From Pseudomonas tensinigenes (GTDB lineage Bacteria; Pseudomonadota; Gammaproteobacteria; Pseudomonadales; Pseudomonadaceae), in the NCBI RefSeq assembly GCF_014268445.2, contig NZ_CP077089.1, positions 3,093,501 to 3,157,500 on the forward strand: a stretch of DNA of 64,000 nt, read 5' to 3'. This document shows positions 29,101-36,786 of the stretch, in pieces. Under the pieces are notes generated by a model. That model made no database searches and was not told the DNA's origin. It saw only the letters and a program-made list of their open reading frames with translations. Positions within the stretch are counted from its first letter, which is position 1. The number at the start of each line of letters is the position of its first letter. The position numbers and the translations under genes are program-made.

Positions 29101-30027
29101 CTGCTCGACCGCCCGCGCGTTGATGTCACGTTGCGGGTTTCCGGATTTTTCCGCGATGCGTTTGCCAATTTGATCCGCCTGTTCGACGCGGCGGTGCAAG
29201 CAGTGGCAGCGCTGGACGAGCCGGATGATCTCAATCCGCTGGCGGCGAAAGTTCGGGCCGAACGCGAGGCGTTGTTGCAGTCGGGTCTGGATGAGGACAG
29301 CGCGCGGCGCCAGGCCGGTTGGCGCATTTTCGGTGCCAAACCCGGCGCTTATGGCGCAGGTGTGCAAGGCGCGATCGATGGGCGTTTGTGGCAAAGCCGC
29401 GAAGACCTTGCCGAGGTCTATCTGAACTGGGGCGCCTACGCCTATGGCGGCTCCGATGAGGGCACTGCCGCGCGCGAACAGTTCGTCCAGCGCCTGAGCC
29501 AGGTGCAAGCGGTGCTGCAGAATCAGGACAATCGCGAGCACGACTTGCTTGATTCCAACGACTACTACCAATTCCAGGGCGGCATGCTTGCTGCTGTGGA
29601 AACCCTGCGTGGCGAGGCGGCGGCCAGTTATCACGGCGATCACAGCCAACCGGATCTGCCGAAGATTCGCACGCTGAAAGAAGAGCTGAACCGGGTGATC
29701 CGCTCGCGGGCGGCCAATCCGAAATGGATCGACGGGGTCAAGCGCCACGGCTATAAAGGCGCGTTCGAAATGGCGGCGACGGTGGATAACCTGTTCGCGT
29801 TTGACGCGACGACGCAGTTGATCGATGACCACCAGTACGCTTTGTTGGCGGATGCTTATTTGCTCGATCCGGCGACGCGGGAGTTTGTTCGTGAGCATAA
29901 TCCGCATGCGTTGCGGGACATGACTGAGCGGATGCTTGAGGCGCAGCAGCGAGGGATGTGGCAGGAGCCGGGGGCTTATAAAGAGGCGTTGGAGAATCTG
30001 CTGCTGGATATTGAGGAAGATATGTAG
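26179..30027 (+). CDS. cobN: Cobaltochelatase large subunit CobN, interrupted in frame by a REP doublet
   Basis: 1282 aa. CobN binds hydrogenobyrinate a,c-diamide and inserts Co(II), powered by an AAA+ pair. The CobN/BchH features are clear: HGVIHVGKHGNLEWLPGKG near 550, DPGEGAQAKRRTQAVIIDHL near 590, and GGDDIAQAMALMGVRPVW near 940. A segment of about 30 residues near 795-825 (IPCRSEPARDSGVSA...PPSRAGSLLQGP) is encoded by a complete REP doublet (28564-28652) and keeps the frame open. It lies between the well-conserved N- and C-terminal blocks, so the protein may still work. ATG is 3 nt after cobW. A CCCTCTCCC element separates it from chlD. Confidence 0.95.
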   Translation: MHLLRTQPGGFVSDDNIADLGQTPAELVILCSGDSSLALLAEAAQQLPEDYPSLRLANPMQVQNHASVDLYVDEVLRHAKVILISLHGGIAYWRYGVERLIELSERGVQVILVPGDDRPDPELSDLSTVNAVDRDRLWQFLRQGGLGNALDFFRCLANRWLARDYAWEEPQTLPRTAIYHPNKTSAALSDWQAEWLPENPVAAVLFYRSHLQAANTAFIDVFCQRLQAAGLNPLPIAVASLKEPGCLVVVEDWLDEVEARVILNTTGFAQSSPEAPHLRPFRRNIPVIQAICAQDNEPGWRDSEQGLGPRDLAMHIALPELDGRIISRPISFKDLAWRSERSQSDVVCYRAQPERMDFVAELARRWINLARVPNGEKRIALILANYPTRDGRIGNGVGLDTPAAALNILRALQAEGYPIAAELPGSGTELIQQLLGGVSNDLDTIDLRPCQQSLAMDAYLTMFNALPEANRSAVIERWGTPENDPMCRDGRMMIAGIRFGLTFVGIQPARGYQVDPSAVYHDPDLVPPHAYLAFYFWLRNTYGAHGVIHVGKHGNLEWLPGKGVGLSENCWPDALLGPLPNIYPFIVNDPGEGAQAKRRTQAVIIDHLMPPLTRAETYGPLRNLELLADEYYEAQLLDPRRARELQRDILQLVRETQIDRELQLDAGLDSDADAAIWLPRLDTYLCDLKESQIRDGLHIFGESPSGRLRIDTLLALLRIPRGDGKGAQSSLLRALAKAFELGFDPLDCALADPWTGPRPEALQSQSEEVWRTAGDTRERLELFASNLISQKLQIPCRSEPARDSGVSANIDLTETPPSRAGSLLQGPRWAEVSAIIDNLREVVAPRLDACGPAEMRGLLDALSGRFVPAGPSGAPSRGRLDVLPTGRNFYSVDVRNLPTTTAWRIGFQSATLILERHLQDHGDHLRQLGLSVWGTATMRTGGDDIAQAMALMGVRPVWATGSQRVDDFEILPLSLLDRPRVDVTLRVSGFFRDAFANLIRLFDAAVQAVAALDEPDDLNPLAAKVRAEREALLQSGLDEDSARRQAGWRIFGAKPGAYGAGVQGAIDGRLWQSREDLAEVYLNWGAYAYGGSDEGTAAREQFVQRLSQVQAVLQNQDNREHDLLDSNDYYQFQGGMLAAVETLRGEAAASYHGDHSQPDLPKIRTLKEELNRVIRSRAANPKWIDGVKRHGYKGAFEMAATVDNLFAFDATTQLIDDHQYALLADAYLLDPATREFVREHNPHALRDMTERMLEAQQRGMWQEPGAYKEALENLLLDIEEDM
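28564..28652. repeat. REP doublet inserted in frame inside cobN
   Basis: TGTAGGAGTGAGCCTGCTCG followed by CGAT and, after a ~40-nt spacer, its full reverse complement ending CTCACTCCTACA. It is the same sub-type as 752-825. All other REPs in this window are intergenic or at a gene end; this one is well inside a coding sequence. Confidence 0.93.
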
Positions 30028-30044
30028 CGTCCTCAGGAAAGTCA

Positions 30045-30200
30045 CCCCCTCACCCCAGCCCCCCAAGGGGGCGAGGGGGAAAGGGAGCCGATTTGTGTTG
30101 GCTTGGAGTCTGAGTTCAACTCGATAAACCAGGTCGGCGTACCTTGAAAGTACACCTCGGTCAGTTCCCTCTCCCTCCGGGAGAGGGCTAGGGTGAGGGC
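30045..30200. repeat. Palindromic CCCTCTCCC element between cobN and chlD
   Basis: CCCCCTCACCCCAGCCCCCC at the left and CTCCCTCCGGGAGAGGGCTA GGGTGAGGG at the right are complementary. The middle GAGTTCAACTCGATAAACCA with GGTCGGCGTACC matches the middle of the 24189-24440 copy. Confidence 0.78.
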
Positions 30201-30260
30201 TACCCTGACTGACACACCACCACACCAAGAACACCCAAGACCACGACAGAGAAAACCCAA

Positions 30261-31262
30261 ATGACCGACATCCCACATTTCCCGCTCTCCGCCGTGGTCG
30301 GCGCCGATGACCTGAAACTCGCCCTGTGCCTCACCGCCATCGACCCGAAAATCGGTGGCGTGCTGATCGAAGGCCCGCGCGGCATGGCCAAATCCACCCT
30401 GGCCCGTGGCCTGGCGGATCTGCTCGCCAGCGGCCAGTTCGTCACCTTGCCACTGGGCGCTACCGAAGAACGTCTGGTCGGCACCCTCGACCTCGACGCC
30501 GCCCTCAGCGAGGGCCGCGCGCAATTCTCACCGGGCGTGCTGGCCAAGGCTGACGGCGGCGTGCTCTACGTCGATGAAGTCAATCTGCTGCCCGATCATT
30601 TGGTGGATCTGCTGCTCGACGTTGCCGCCAGCGGCACCAACCTGATCGAGCGTGACGGTATCTCCCATCGGCACTCGGCGAAGTTCGTGCTGATCGGCAC
30701 CATGAATCCGGAAGAGGGCGAGTTGCGTCCGCAGTTGCTCGACCGCTTCGGCTTGAACGTTGCCCTCAGTGGCCACACGGCACCGACCGAGCGCGGGCAG
30801 ATCATCCGTCGGCGGCTGGATTTCGACAGCAACCCGCAAGCGTTCTGCGCGCAGTGGGAAACCGAACAACAAAACCTGCGCGCGCGTTGCGAGTACGCTC
30901 GCGGCGCCTTGGCCAATATTGCGCTGGACGATGCCGCACTCGCGCAGATCACTGAGCGTTGTTTCGCCGCCGGAGTCGATGGTCTGCGTGCCGACCTGGT
31001 CTGGTTGCGCGCGGCGCGTGCCCACGCGGCATGGCGCGGGGCTGAGGAGATTGGCGAAGAGGACATCGACGCCGTGGCCGAGTTTGCCCTGCGCCATCGG
31101 CGTCGCGAGCAAGCGCCATCGAGCCCGCAGCAACCTGCCCAGTCGCCAGCCGAAACCCAGGCCTCGTCGAGCGAAGGGCAGGGCCAGTGGGGCGATATGC
31201 CGGCGCCCGCGCTTGCCACTGGCGCTCGCCGTGAAGTGCCGAGCTGGCCAAAAAAGCCTTAG
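30261..31262 (+). CDS. chlD: AAA+ cobaltochelatase subunit (ChlI-like); zero-frame product of chlD
   Basis: 333 aa. The MgCl-chelatase-type AAA+ ATPase has Walker A GPRGMAKS at 38-45 and Walker B VLYVDEVNLL at 101-110. Sensor 1 lies in LIGTMNPEEGELRPQLLDRFG. The helical lid ends near 280. From about 284 the chain becomes a Pro/Gln/Ser-rich linker (QAPSSPQQPAQSPAETQ), which is what joins AAA+ and VWA domains in ChlD proteins rather than the end of a ChlI. The frame closes with TAG two codons after AAA AAG, at a -1 frameshift signal (31250-31297). The unshifted product would be the small subunit and the shifted product the medium subunit of the CobN chelatase. Confidence 0.93.
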   Translation: MTDIPHFPLSAVVGADDLKLALCLTAIDPKIGGVLIEGPRGMAKSTLARGLADLLASGQFVTLPLGATEERLVGTLDLDAALSEGRAQFSPGVLAKADGGVLYVDEVNLLPDHLVDLLLDVAASGTNLIERDGISHRHSAKFVLIGTMNPEEGELRPQLLDRFGLNVALSGHTAPTERGQIIRRRLDFDSNPQAFCAQWETEQQNLRARCEYARGALANIALDDAALAQITERCFAAGVDGLRADLVWLRAARAHAAWRGAEEIGEEDIDAVAEFALRHRRREQAPSSPQQPAQSPAETQASSSEGQGQWGDMPAPALATGARREVPSWPKKP

Positions 31263-31297
31263 GCATTCGCCCCCGATCCGATGCGGGGGCGAATGCC
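31250..31297 (+). promoter_or_regulatory. Programmed -1 ribosomal frameshift signal in chlD
   Basis: Zero frame reads CCA AAA AAG CCT TAG. The slippery heptamer A AAA AAG is at 31250-31256, the same heptamer and phase as in E. coli dnaX. After a 5-nt spacer (31257-31261) comes a perfect 14-bp stem, GGCATTCGCCCCCG (31262-31275), loop ATCCGATG, and CGGGGGCGAATGCC (31284-31297). Slipping by -1 reads on as Ala-Leu-Gly into the VWA frame, which is open with no break to 31927. A good upstream Shine-Dalgarno-like stimulator is not evident (only GAAG at 31233). Programmed frameshifting in chlD genes has been reported in B12-producing prokaryotes (Antonov 2020). Confidence 0.85.
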
Positions 31298-31927
31298 AGA
31301 CCCCGCGCCGGACAGTTGGACAACGGACGCCAAGGCAAGCGTCATGTCGCTCGCAGCGGTATGGTGAACTGGCCGGGCACATTGCTCAACGGGCGTCCTC
31401 GGACCCGTGAAGATCTGGTCTTTCAACTGCGCACGCGTTCGCCGCATGAACTGTGGCTGGTCATCGTCGATGCTTCAGCTTCGACGCGGCGCCATCACGC
31501 CTTGAGCGATGCCAAAGGTTTGCTCGCGCAACTGTTCGATGACGCCTATCGCCAGCGCGCGCGCCTCGCATTATTGACGGCCAGTGGTTCGGCGCCGAAA
31601 TGGCAGGTGCAGGGATTGAAGGCGTCCAGCGGCTTGCGTGTCTGGCTGGAGGCTTTGGGGGCCGGCGGCGGCACACCGTTGCTGGCAGCGCTTGGGCAGG
31701 CAGCGCAATGGTTGGCGGTGCGGCGCAAGCGCTTTCCCGCTGAACAGCAACGGCTGTTGGTGGTGACCGATGGGCGTTTGAAACAGTGGTCAGGATTGCC
31801 GGCGCTGGCGTGTCCGGGCTTGTTGATCGATATCGAGCGCGGGCCGATTCGGTTGGGGCGGGCGCGGGATCTGGCTTCAGCGTTGGGATCCGAGTATCGA
31901 CACATTGATGAGCTGATTTCTCTCTAA
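31256..31927 (+). CDS. chlD: VWA domain of cobaltochelatase medium subunit (ChlD C-terminal part, reached by -1 frameshift)
   Basis: Read in the -1 frame from 31256, 223 residues; joined to residues 1-332 it gives a 555-aa ChlD-like protein. The VWA domain carries the MIDAS motif DASAS (in WLVIVDASASTRR), then GGGTPLLAAL and VVTDGRLKQWSG. The conserved RG/KR-rich lead (LDNGRQGKRHVARSG) is encoded upstream of any good start codon. The only in-frame initiators, TTG 31316 and ATG 31361, have no purine-rich ribosome binding site. This argues for frameshift expression rather than a separate gene, although weak independent initiation cannot be excluded. Confidence 0.88.
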   Translation, partial: ALGIRPRSDAGANARPRAGQLDNGRQGKRHVARSGMVNWPGTLLNGRPRTREDLVFQLRTRSPHELWLVIVDASASTRRHHALSDAKGLLAQLFDDAYRQRARLALLTASGSAPKWQVQGLKASSGLRVWLEALGAGGGTPLLAALGQAAQWLAVRRKRFPAEQQRLLVVTDGRLKQWSGLPALACPGLLIDIERGPIRLGRARDLASALGSEYRHIDELISL

Positions 31928-31952
31928 CCTTTTCGGCAATTGTTCTACCGTC

Positions 31953-32016
31953 TTCGCGAGCAGGCTCGCTCCCACCCTGGAATGCGTTCGAATGTGGGAG
32001 CGAGCCTGCTCGCGAA
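31953..32016. repeat. REP doublet downstream of chlD
   Basis: Inverted TTCGCGAGCAGGCTCGCTCC and GTGGGAGCGAGCCTGCTCGC copies about 16 nt apart, 25 nt after the chlD stop. Confidence 0.9.
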
Positions 32017-32102
32017 GGCATCGACTCGATACCCGATCCGGAACACCAAAACTCGCATCCCTGCTCTATGCTGCACCCCAGTCCAATCACAAGGAGTGAG
32101 CG

Positions 32103-33749
32103 ATGCGCGTACTGGTCAAAAATCCCGCGGACGATTTCCGCGTCAAAGCCTACGCCGGTACCAACGGCGTGCTACTGGCCATGGATCTGGCCGAACCGCG
32201 GCGCAAGGGCCTGCTGGGATTTGCCATCGAAAAGCAGCAAGGCGCCAAACCCTGGTTGTTCCTGTTCAACAGCCTGACATTCCCGGGCAAGGCGCACACC
32301 TTCCCCCAGTTCCACGCCACACCGAGTGATATCGCACCACTGCAGAAATTTCGCTGGGCCGATTACGCGGTCAATCCGGGCATGACCCTTCATTATCGCG
32401 TGCATCTGGCCTACGGCACTGCGGATGCCGTGCAGTTGGGCGAGTCGCTGCAACTGACGATCACTTCCGATGACGGTCAGCCGAGCAATCAAAGCGTGAT
32501 GTTCAATCGTGCTGTCGCCGCCAGTCAGGCCTTTCAGCGCAAGTTTCCCGAACTGGACGCACTGATCAGCGCCAACAAGCACATGCCCATCGAAGCCTGG
32601 CCCGACGCGCCACGGCAATGGCTGGAAAACGGCTTGCTCGCACGCTTGCTCGGGTTTATCGAGCGTGCGGTCGATGACCAGTGGGCGCTTGATATCGCGA
32701 TTTACGAGTATCAGTTGCAGGCGATCGTCGACGCGGTGAATGCGGCGTTTGCACGGGGCGTGCAGGTGCGGGTGCTGTATCACGCCCGGCCGGATGATGA
32801 AGACACCGCGATCAACGAAGCGAGCCTGGCGGCACTGCCTTCCGCGAGCAAGCGCGGGCGAGTGACCCACAACATCTTTCACAACAAATTCATGGTCCTC
32901 AGCCGCGTCGGCGTCAGTGGGGAGCAGCAGCCTGAAGCGGTTCTGTGTGGCAGCACCAATTTCACCGCCAACGGGGTTTATCGTCAGGCCAACGTGGTGC
33001 ATGTGCTGGACGACGAATCGGTTGCTGCCAGTTATCTGCAGACGTTCGAGCAGATCTGGGTGCAGCCGGATGATCTCGGCGCCACCCGTGACTGGGTGTC
33101 CGAACACAACCCGATAAATCCGCAGCAACCGTTGTTCGCCGGGTTCTCGCCGCGTACCGGCGGTGCTGATCTGCGTGAGTTTGTCGAGATCATCGGCGCA
33201 GCGAAAAAAGACGTGCTGTTCGTCACGGCATTCTCGCTGCCCGACGCAATTCTCAACGCCTTGCTGGGTCAGCCCCACGACGACATTTTGCGCTATGGCC
33301 TGCAAAACACTGCCAGCCGAATCACCGGTTTCCATGCCGACCGCAGCGCCGAATTCGCCGCCACTGCGTTGCTCAACACCGGGCTCGAAGGCTGGTTGCG
33401 CGAGAACATGAAAGGTCAGAAAGGCAACCTGCTGGTGCACACCAAAGCGGTGGTCACCGATTTCACCACGGACACGCCGACGATCATCAGCGGCAGCCAC
33501 AACCTCAGCGTTTCGGCGAGTAACGGCAATGACGAAAACTACCTGATCATTCGCGGCGACACCGATCTGGCCGATCGATATGGTCTGGAACTGCTGCGGT
33601 TCTACGAGCATTACCGCTTCCGTTATTTCGCGAAGAAACTGGCGTTGAAACAGGTAAGTCCATTGGCGCCGGATGACAGTTGGACCAATGATTACTACAT
33701 CGAAGGGGATTTGCGGCAGTTGTCCCGGCTGCGTTTTGCCGGACGCTGA
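32103..33749 (+). CDS. Phospholipase D-like domain protein
   Basis: 548 aa with AAGGAG 8 nt before the ATG. Two PLD half-sites are visible: H260-N-K262 followed by GSTNFT at 283-288, and H446-T-K448 with D453 followed by GSHNLS at 464-469. The first half-site has Ser267 where the HKD motif has Asp. The N-terminal ~170 residues look like a beta-rich extra domain with no family I recognise. No signal peptide is present, so it is probably cytosolic or exported by another route. It could be a phosphodiesterase, nuclease or lipase. No partner gene is adjacent. Confidence 0.82.
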   Translation: MRVLVKNPADDFRVKAYAGTNGVLLAMDLAEPRRKGLLGFAIEKQQGAKPWLFLFNSLTFPGKAHTFPQFHATPSDIAPLQKFRWADYAVNPGMTLHYRVHLAYGTADAVQLGESLQLTITSDDGQPSNQSVMFNRAVAASQAFQRKFPELDALISANKHMPIEAWPDAPRQWLENGLLARLLGFIERAVDDQWALDIAIYEYQLQAIVDAVNAAFARGVQVRVLYHARPDDEDTAINEASLAALPSASKRGRVTHNIFHNKFMVLSRVGVSGEQQPEAVLCGSTNFTANGVYRQANVVHVLDDESVAASYLQTFEQIWVQPDDLGATRDWVSEHNPINPQQPLFAGFSPRTGGADLREFVEIIGAAKKDVLFVTAFSLPDAILNALLGQPHDDILRYGLQNTASRITGFHADRSAEFAATALLNTGLEGWLRENMKGQKGNLLVHTKAVVTDFTTDTPTIISGSHNLSVSASNGNDENYLIIRGDTDLADRYGLELLRFYEHYRFRYFAKKLALKQVSPLAPDDSWTNDYYIEGDLRQLSRLRFAGR

Positions 33750-33756
33750 CACCGTA

Positions 33757-33857
33757 CTGTAGGAGCTGCCGAAGGCTGCGATCTTTTGACTTTCGAATTA
33801 GATAAAAAGATCAAAGGATCGTCCGATCGCGGCCCGAACCTTCGGCAGCTCCTACAG
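33757..33857. repeat. CTGTAGGAGCTGCCGAAGG inverted repeat element
   Basis: CTGTAGGAGCTGCCGAAGGC at the left and CTTCGGCAGCTCCTACAG at the right, with internal GATCTTTT/AAAAGATC arms. Same family as 19301-19390 and 52635-52714. Confidence 0.88.
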
Positions 33858-34140
33858 TGGGTTTCGGTGCGGATTACAGATTTTGAAATGATTTGCCTCT
33901 GTAGGAAATGTTCCCAATACCTGTACGCTCCAAGGCCATTTTTCATTCAGGATTTGCATGAACACCCTCTCGGAGCCTCCCAGTCGCACCTTCCCCTCGC
34001 GCCATGGCGCGGTCTTGACGCACTCGCAACATCCGGTTTTCCGACATCCGACTATCGTTGCTAACGCGGCCCCAGAGCCTTCGCGTTGCGCTTTGCCGTG
34101 TCCGGCAGCCTGAATTCACCGAGAGAGATAGAGACGTTTT
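33858..34140 (+). other. Leader region of the TerC-type gene
   Basis: It contains a 51-codon open frame from ATG 33958 to TGA 34113 (see separate entry) and the GAGAGAGATAGAGACG ribosome-binding stretch just before ATG 34141. No yybP-ykoY (manganese) riboswitch boxes, which accompany some TerC genes, were found. Confidence 0.5.
33958..34113 (+). CDS. Possible 51-aa leader peptide upstream of the TerC-type gene
   Basis: ATG preceded by CAGGATTTGC (AGGA 5-6 nt away). The product MNTLSEPPSRTFPSRHGAVL and on to TGA is rich in Pro, Arg, Ser and His and has no hydrophobic helix or known motif. The stop is 27 nt before the next gene, which would suit translational coupling or a leader peptide. Coding status is uncertain. 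Confidence 0.35.
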   Translation: MNTLSEPPSRTFPSRHGAVLTHSQHPVFRHPTIVANAAPEPSRCALPCPAA

Positions 34141-35700
34141 ATGGAATGGTTAGCGGATCCCACGGCCTGGTTAGGCTTGTTGACTTTGATCGTGCTGGAG
34201 CTGGTGCTGGGTATCGACAACCTGGTGTTCATCGCAATCCTCGCGGACAAACTGCCACCGCATCAGCGTGACCGCGCGCGGATCATCGGCCTGTCGCTGG
34301 CGCTGATCATGCGCCTTGGCCTGTTGGCGAGTATTTCCTGGCTGGTGACCCTCACGCAGCCGTTGTTCGAGGTGTTCGACAAGAGCTTCTCCGGCCGCGA
34401 CCTGATCATGCTGTTCGGTGGTGTGTTCCTGCTGTTCAAGGCGACCATGGAATTGCACGAGCGCCTTGAAGGCCACATCGGTGAGCGCACGACCAACGCC
34501 GCTTATGCCTTGTTCTGGCCGATCGTCGCGCAGATTGTGGTGCTCGACGCGGTGTTCTCGCTGGACGCGGTGATTACCGCCGTGGGCATGGTCGATGAAC
34601 TGGCGGTGATGATGATCGCGGTGATCATCTCGATCGGCTTGATGATTGTCGCCAGCAAGCCGCTGACGCGCTTCGTCAACGCGCACCCGACGGTGATCAT
34701 GCTGTGTCTGGGCTTCCTGATGATGATCGGTTTTGCCCTGACGGCCGAAGGTCTGGGCTTCCACATTCCGAAAGGTTATCTGTACGCCGCCATCGGTTTC
34801 TCGATTCTGATCGAGGTGTTCAACCAGATCGCCCGGGCTCGACGCAAGCGCTCGATGCAGGGCTTGCGGCCGATACGCGAGCGCACGGCTCACGCGGTCA
34901 TGCGCTTGCTGGGCGGGCGCAAACTGGCGGCGGAGGAGGTCGGCGAGGAAATTTCCGATCTGCTCGACGACGGTGACGCGCCAAGCGCGGAACTGTTCGA
35001 TCGTCGCGAGCGGGTGATGATCAGCGGCGTACTGCAACTGGCCGAGCGCCCGATTCGCGGGCTGATGACCGTGCGCGCCGATGTCGACACCATTGATCTG
35101 GCCGATGACCGCGAGGCGATTCGCACCCGTTTGATGCATTCGTCCTACTCGCGGCTGCCGTTGATTCGTAATGGTGCGGTGGATGAGCCGCTGGGCTTCG
35201 TGCACAAGAAAGAATTGCTCAAGGAGTACTTGGCCGGCGCCGAGCCGAATCTGGAGCACTTGGCGCGCAAGACCATCAACCTGCTCGACAGCTATTCGAT
35301 CCTCAATGCGCTGGAGCAGATGCGCGCCGCTTCGACGCATATTGCCTTCGTAGTCAACGAATTCGGTGATTTCGTCGGGGTGTTGACCATGACCGACATC
35401 CTCGAATCGATCGCCGGTGAGTTGCCGGACGCCAGCGAAATCGAAGGTCCGGACGTGATCGAGGAGCAGGGCGGGTTTATCGTCAGCGGCGCGTTGAACC
35501 TGTCGCGAGTGCACCAACGCACCGGGTTTGGCGCCAAGCCGACCGAGGACTATCAGACCCTGGCCGGGTTGGTGATGAGCCTTCTGGATCGATTGCCGGT
35601 GATCGGTGATCGTCTGGAGCTTGAAGGCTGGCACATGACGGTCAAAGCAGTGGAAGAGCGGCGGGTGACGCGGGTGCTTTTGGAGCGCGCGCCAGCGTAA
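34141..35700 (+). CDS. TerC-family membrane protein with CBS pair and CorC/HlyC domain
   Basis: 519 aa, the YegH/YoaE architecture. The N-terminal TerC domain (about 1-235) has the acidic membrane motifs [19 protein letters not shown] and [21 protein letters not shown] pair follows (about 295-420; [19 protein letters not shown] and [21 protein letters not shown]). The C-terminus is a CorC_HlyC transporter-associated domain (about 435-515). TerC proteins are linked to metal, especially Mn, export and metallation of exported proteins; the substrate of this subtype is unknown. It appears monocistronic. Confidence 0.92.
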   Translation: MEWLADPTAWLGLLTLIVLELVLGIDNLVFIAILADKLPPHQRDRARIIGLSLALIMRLGLLASISWLVTLTQPLFEVFDKSFSGRDLIMLFGGVFLLFKATMELHERLEGHIGERTTNAAYALFWPIVAQIVVLDAVFSLDAVITAVGMVDELAVMMIAVIISIGLMIVASKPLTRFVNAHPTVIMLCLGFLMMIGFALTAEGLGFHIPKGYLYAAIGFSILIEVFNQIARARRKRSMQGLRPIRERTAHAVMRLLGGRKLAAEEVGEEISDLLDDGDAPSAELFDRRERVMISGVLQLAERPIRGLMTVRADVDTIDLADDREAIRTRLMHSSYSRLPLIRNGAVDEPLGFVHKKELLKEYLAGAEPNLEHLARKTINLLDSYSILNALEQMRAASTHIAFVVNEFGDFVGVLTMTDILESIAGELPDASEIEGPDVIEEQGGFIVSGALNLSRVHQRTGFGAKPTEDYQTLAGLVMSLLDRLPVIGDRLELEGWHMTVKAVEERRVTRVLLERAPA

Positions 35701-35732
35701 TCCTTGAGTTCTCTACTAACTGTGCCGGCCTC

Positions 35733-35797
35733 TTCGCGAGCAGGCTCGCTCCCACATTGGAACGCGTTGCAAATGTGGGAGCGAGCCTGCTCGCGAA
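35733..35797. repeat. REP doublet downstream of the TerC-type gene
   Basis: Inverted TTCGCGAGCAGGCTCGCTCC and GTGGGAGCGAGCCTGCTCGC copies, 18 nt apart, between convergent genes. Confidence 0.9.
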
Positions 35798-35858
35798 TGC
35801 TTGGGTTCAGGCACCGCAGTATTCACTGATGAAAAGTGTAGTTTTTCAGTCCGCATGT

Positions 35859-36290
35859 TCAACACAGACTCCGCAGGCGTGACCGAGGAACAGTGCGCAG
35901 AGTACGAAATGTTCGACGCAGCCAAGACAGATCATGCGTTCGCTTTCGGGGCGCAGTGGGCACTTTGGTCTTGCCGACATGCTCGGCGAAATCCCGCGCG
36001 AGGCTTTCTTCAGTGCCGATGCCTTTGAGTTTTTTCACCAGCCTGCCGTTCTTGTAAAACAGCACGGTTGGCGTCTCGGTCACCAGCGGATGACGCGCAG
36101 TTTCACTGGTATTGAGCATGTAGATATTGGCGCGGTGCCGGTACGGCTCGGCAGTCTGGCGAAAAATCGGACCGGCCCACTCGCAGGCGGGGCAGTGCTC
36201 GTTAGCGAAATACAGAATCACCGGGCGCCAGGTTTTCAGGGCTTTGCGATAGGTGGCAGGCAAGGCTGCGAAAGGGGTTGTCAAGTCCAT
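35859..36290 (-). CDS. Thioredoxin-like protein with CPAC site
   Basis: 143 aa from ATG 36290 (MDLTTPFAALPATYRK), with AAAGGGAG upstream. The thioredoxin fold shows PVILYFANEHCPACEWAG, with redox cysteines 33 and 36 (CPAC rather than the usual CGPC). The cis-Pro loop is TETPTVLFYKNGRLV. After about residue 110 an Arg-rich tail follows (APRKRTHDLSWLRRTF). No signal peptide, so it is cytosolic. Partner proteins are unknown. Confidence 0.85.
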   Translation of the reverse strand: MDLTTPFAALPATYRKALKTWRPVILYFANEHCPACEWAGPIFRQTAEPYRHRANIYMLNTSETARHPLVTETPTVLFYKNGRLVKKLKGIGTEESLARDFAEHVGKTKVPTAPRKRTHDLSWLRRTFRTLRTVPRSRLRSLC

Positions 36291-36381
36291 TGGAAACTCC
36301 CTTTTTCGGACTGCAGTGGTGATGCGTTCACGGAAAAAACGAGCCGTCACGAGATGAAAGCTCGCTTTCAAGAGTATTGGC

Positions 36382-36786
36382 TCAGAGCAGCTTGGATAGC
36401 GTTACATCGCTGAAATAAGAGCCAAGTTCATCAAACGTACCGTCATTGGACTCAACCTTCACCGTGAACTTGAGTGTCGCGAGAGGGGCGTCGAACTCTT
36501 GGAACTTGATCGTCCAGCCTTGGTTACCTCCGACGTCAAGTTCAACCGGGTTGCCTGTCGGAAGTGGTTGCACAGTGACGCGGCCAGCATAGCCAGGCAG
36601 TGTTTTCATTCTTGCCGAGATCATGAATTTACCTCCGCCCTCGCTGCCCAGGAGAATGTCCTGACTGATGGAGTCAGGAGTCGCGATTATGCAGTGACCA
36701 TTTACGTAACTGACGTTATTCGGGGTTGTTGCTGTCCAGTGTTCGCCCTGATTCGCAAAATCACCATTTTTAATCAGATTGGCCAT
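36382..36786 (-). CDS. Small carbohydrate-binding-module-like protein
   Basis: 134 aa. The start MANLIKNGDFANQGEHWTA is the entry strand signature (N-NGDF-G--W) of jelly-roll CBM4/9/22-type and galactose-binding-like modules. The rest is beta-rich and ends in SDVTLSKLL, the usual last strand. No signal peptide and no catalytic domain are present. GGAC around 36795-36800 (reverse strand) gives a possible ribosome binding site. Its ligand and role are unknown. Similar stand-alone modules may act as secreted lectins or as subunits of a larger export. Confidence 0.6.
   Translation of the reverse strand: MANLIKNGDFANQGEHWTATTPNNVSYVNGHCIIATPDSISQDILLGSEGGGKFMISARMKTLPGYAGRVTVQPLPTGNPVELDVGGNQGWTIKFQEFDAPLATLKFTVKVESNDGTFDELGSYFSDVTLSKLL

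Noticed and set aside
31262..31297. The stem-loop after the AAA+ frame as an intrinsic terminator
   Set aside because: No T-run follows, it lies within the open -1 frame, and its spacing from the slippery heptamer fits a frameshift stimulator.
31316..31927. A separate VWA gene starting at TTG 31316
   Set aside because: No ribosome binding site, and the frame is open and protein-like upstream to the A AAA AAG slippery site; better read as the C-terminal part of a frameshifted chlD.
33858..34140. yybP-ykoY Mn riboswitch before the TerC-type gene
   Set aside because: The conserved boxes of that riboswitch were looked for and not found.
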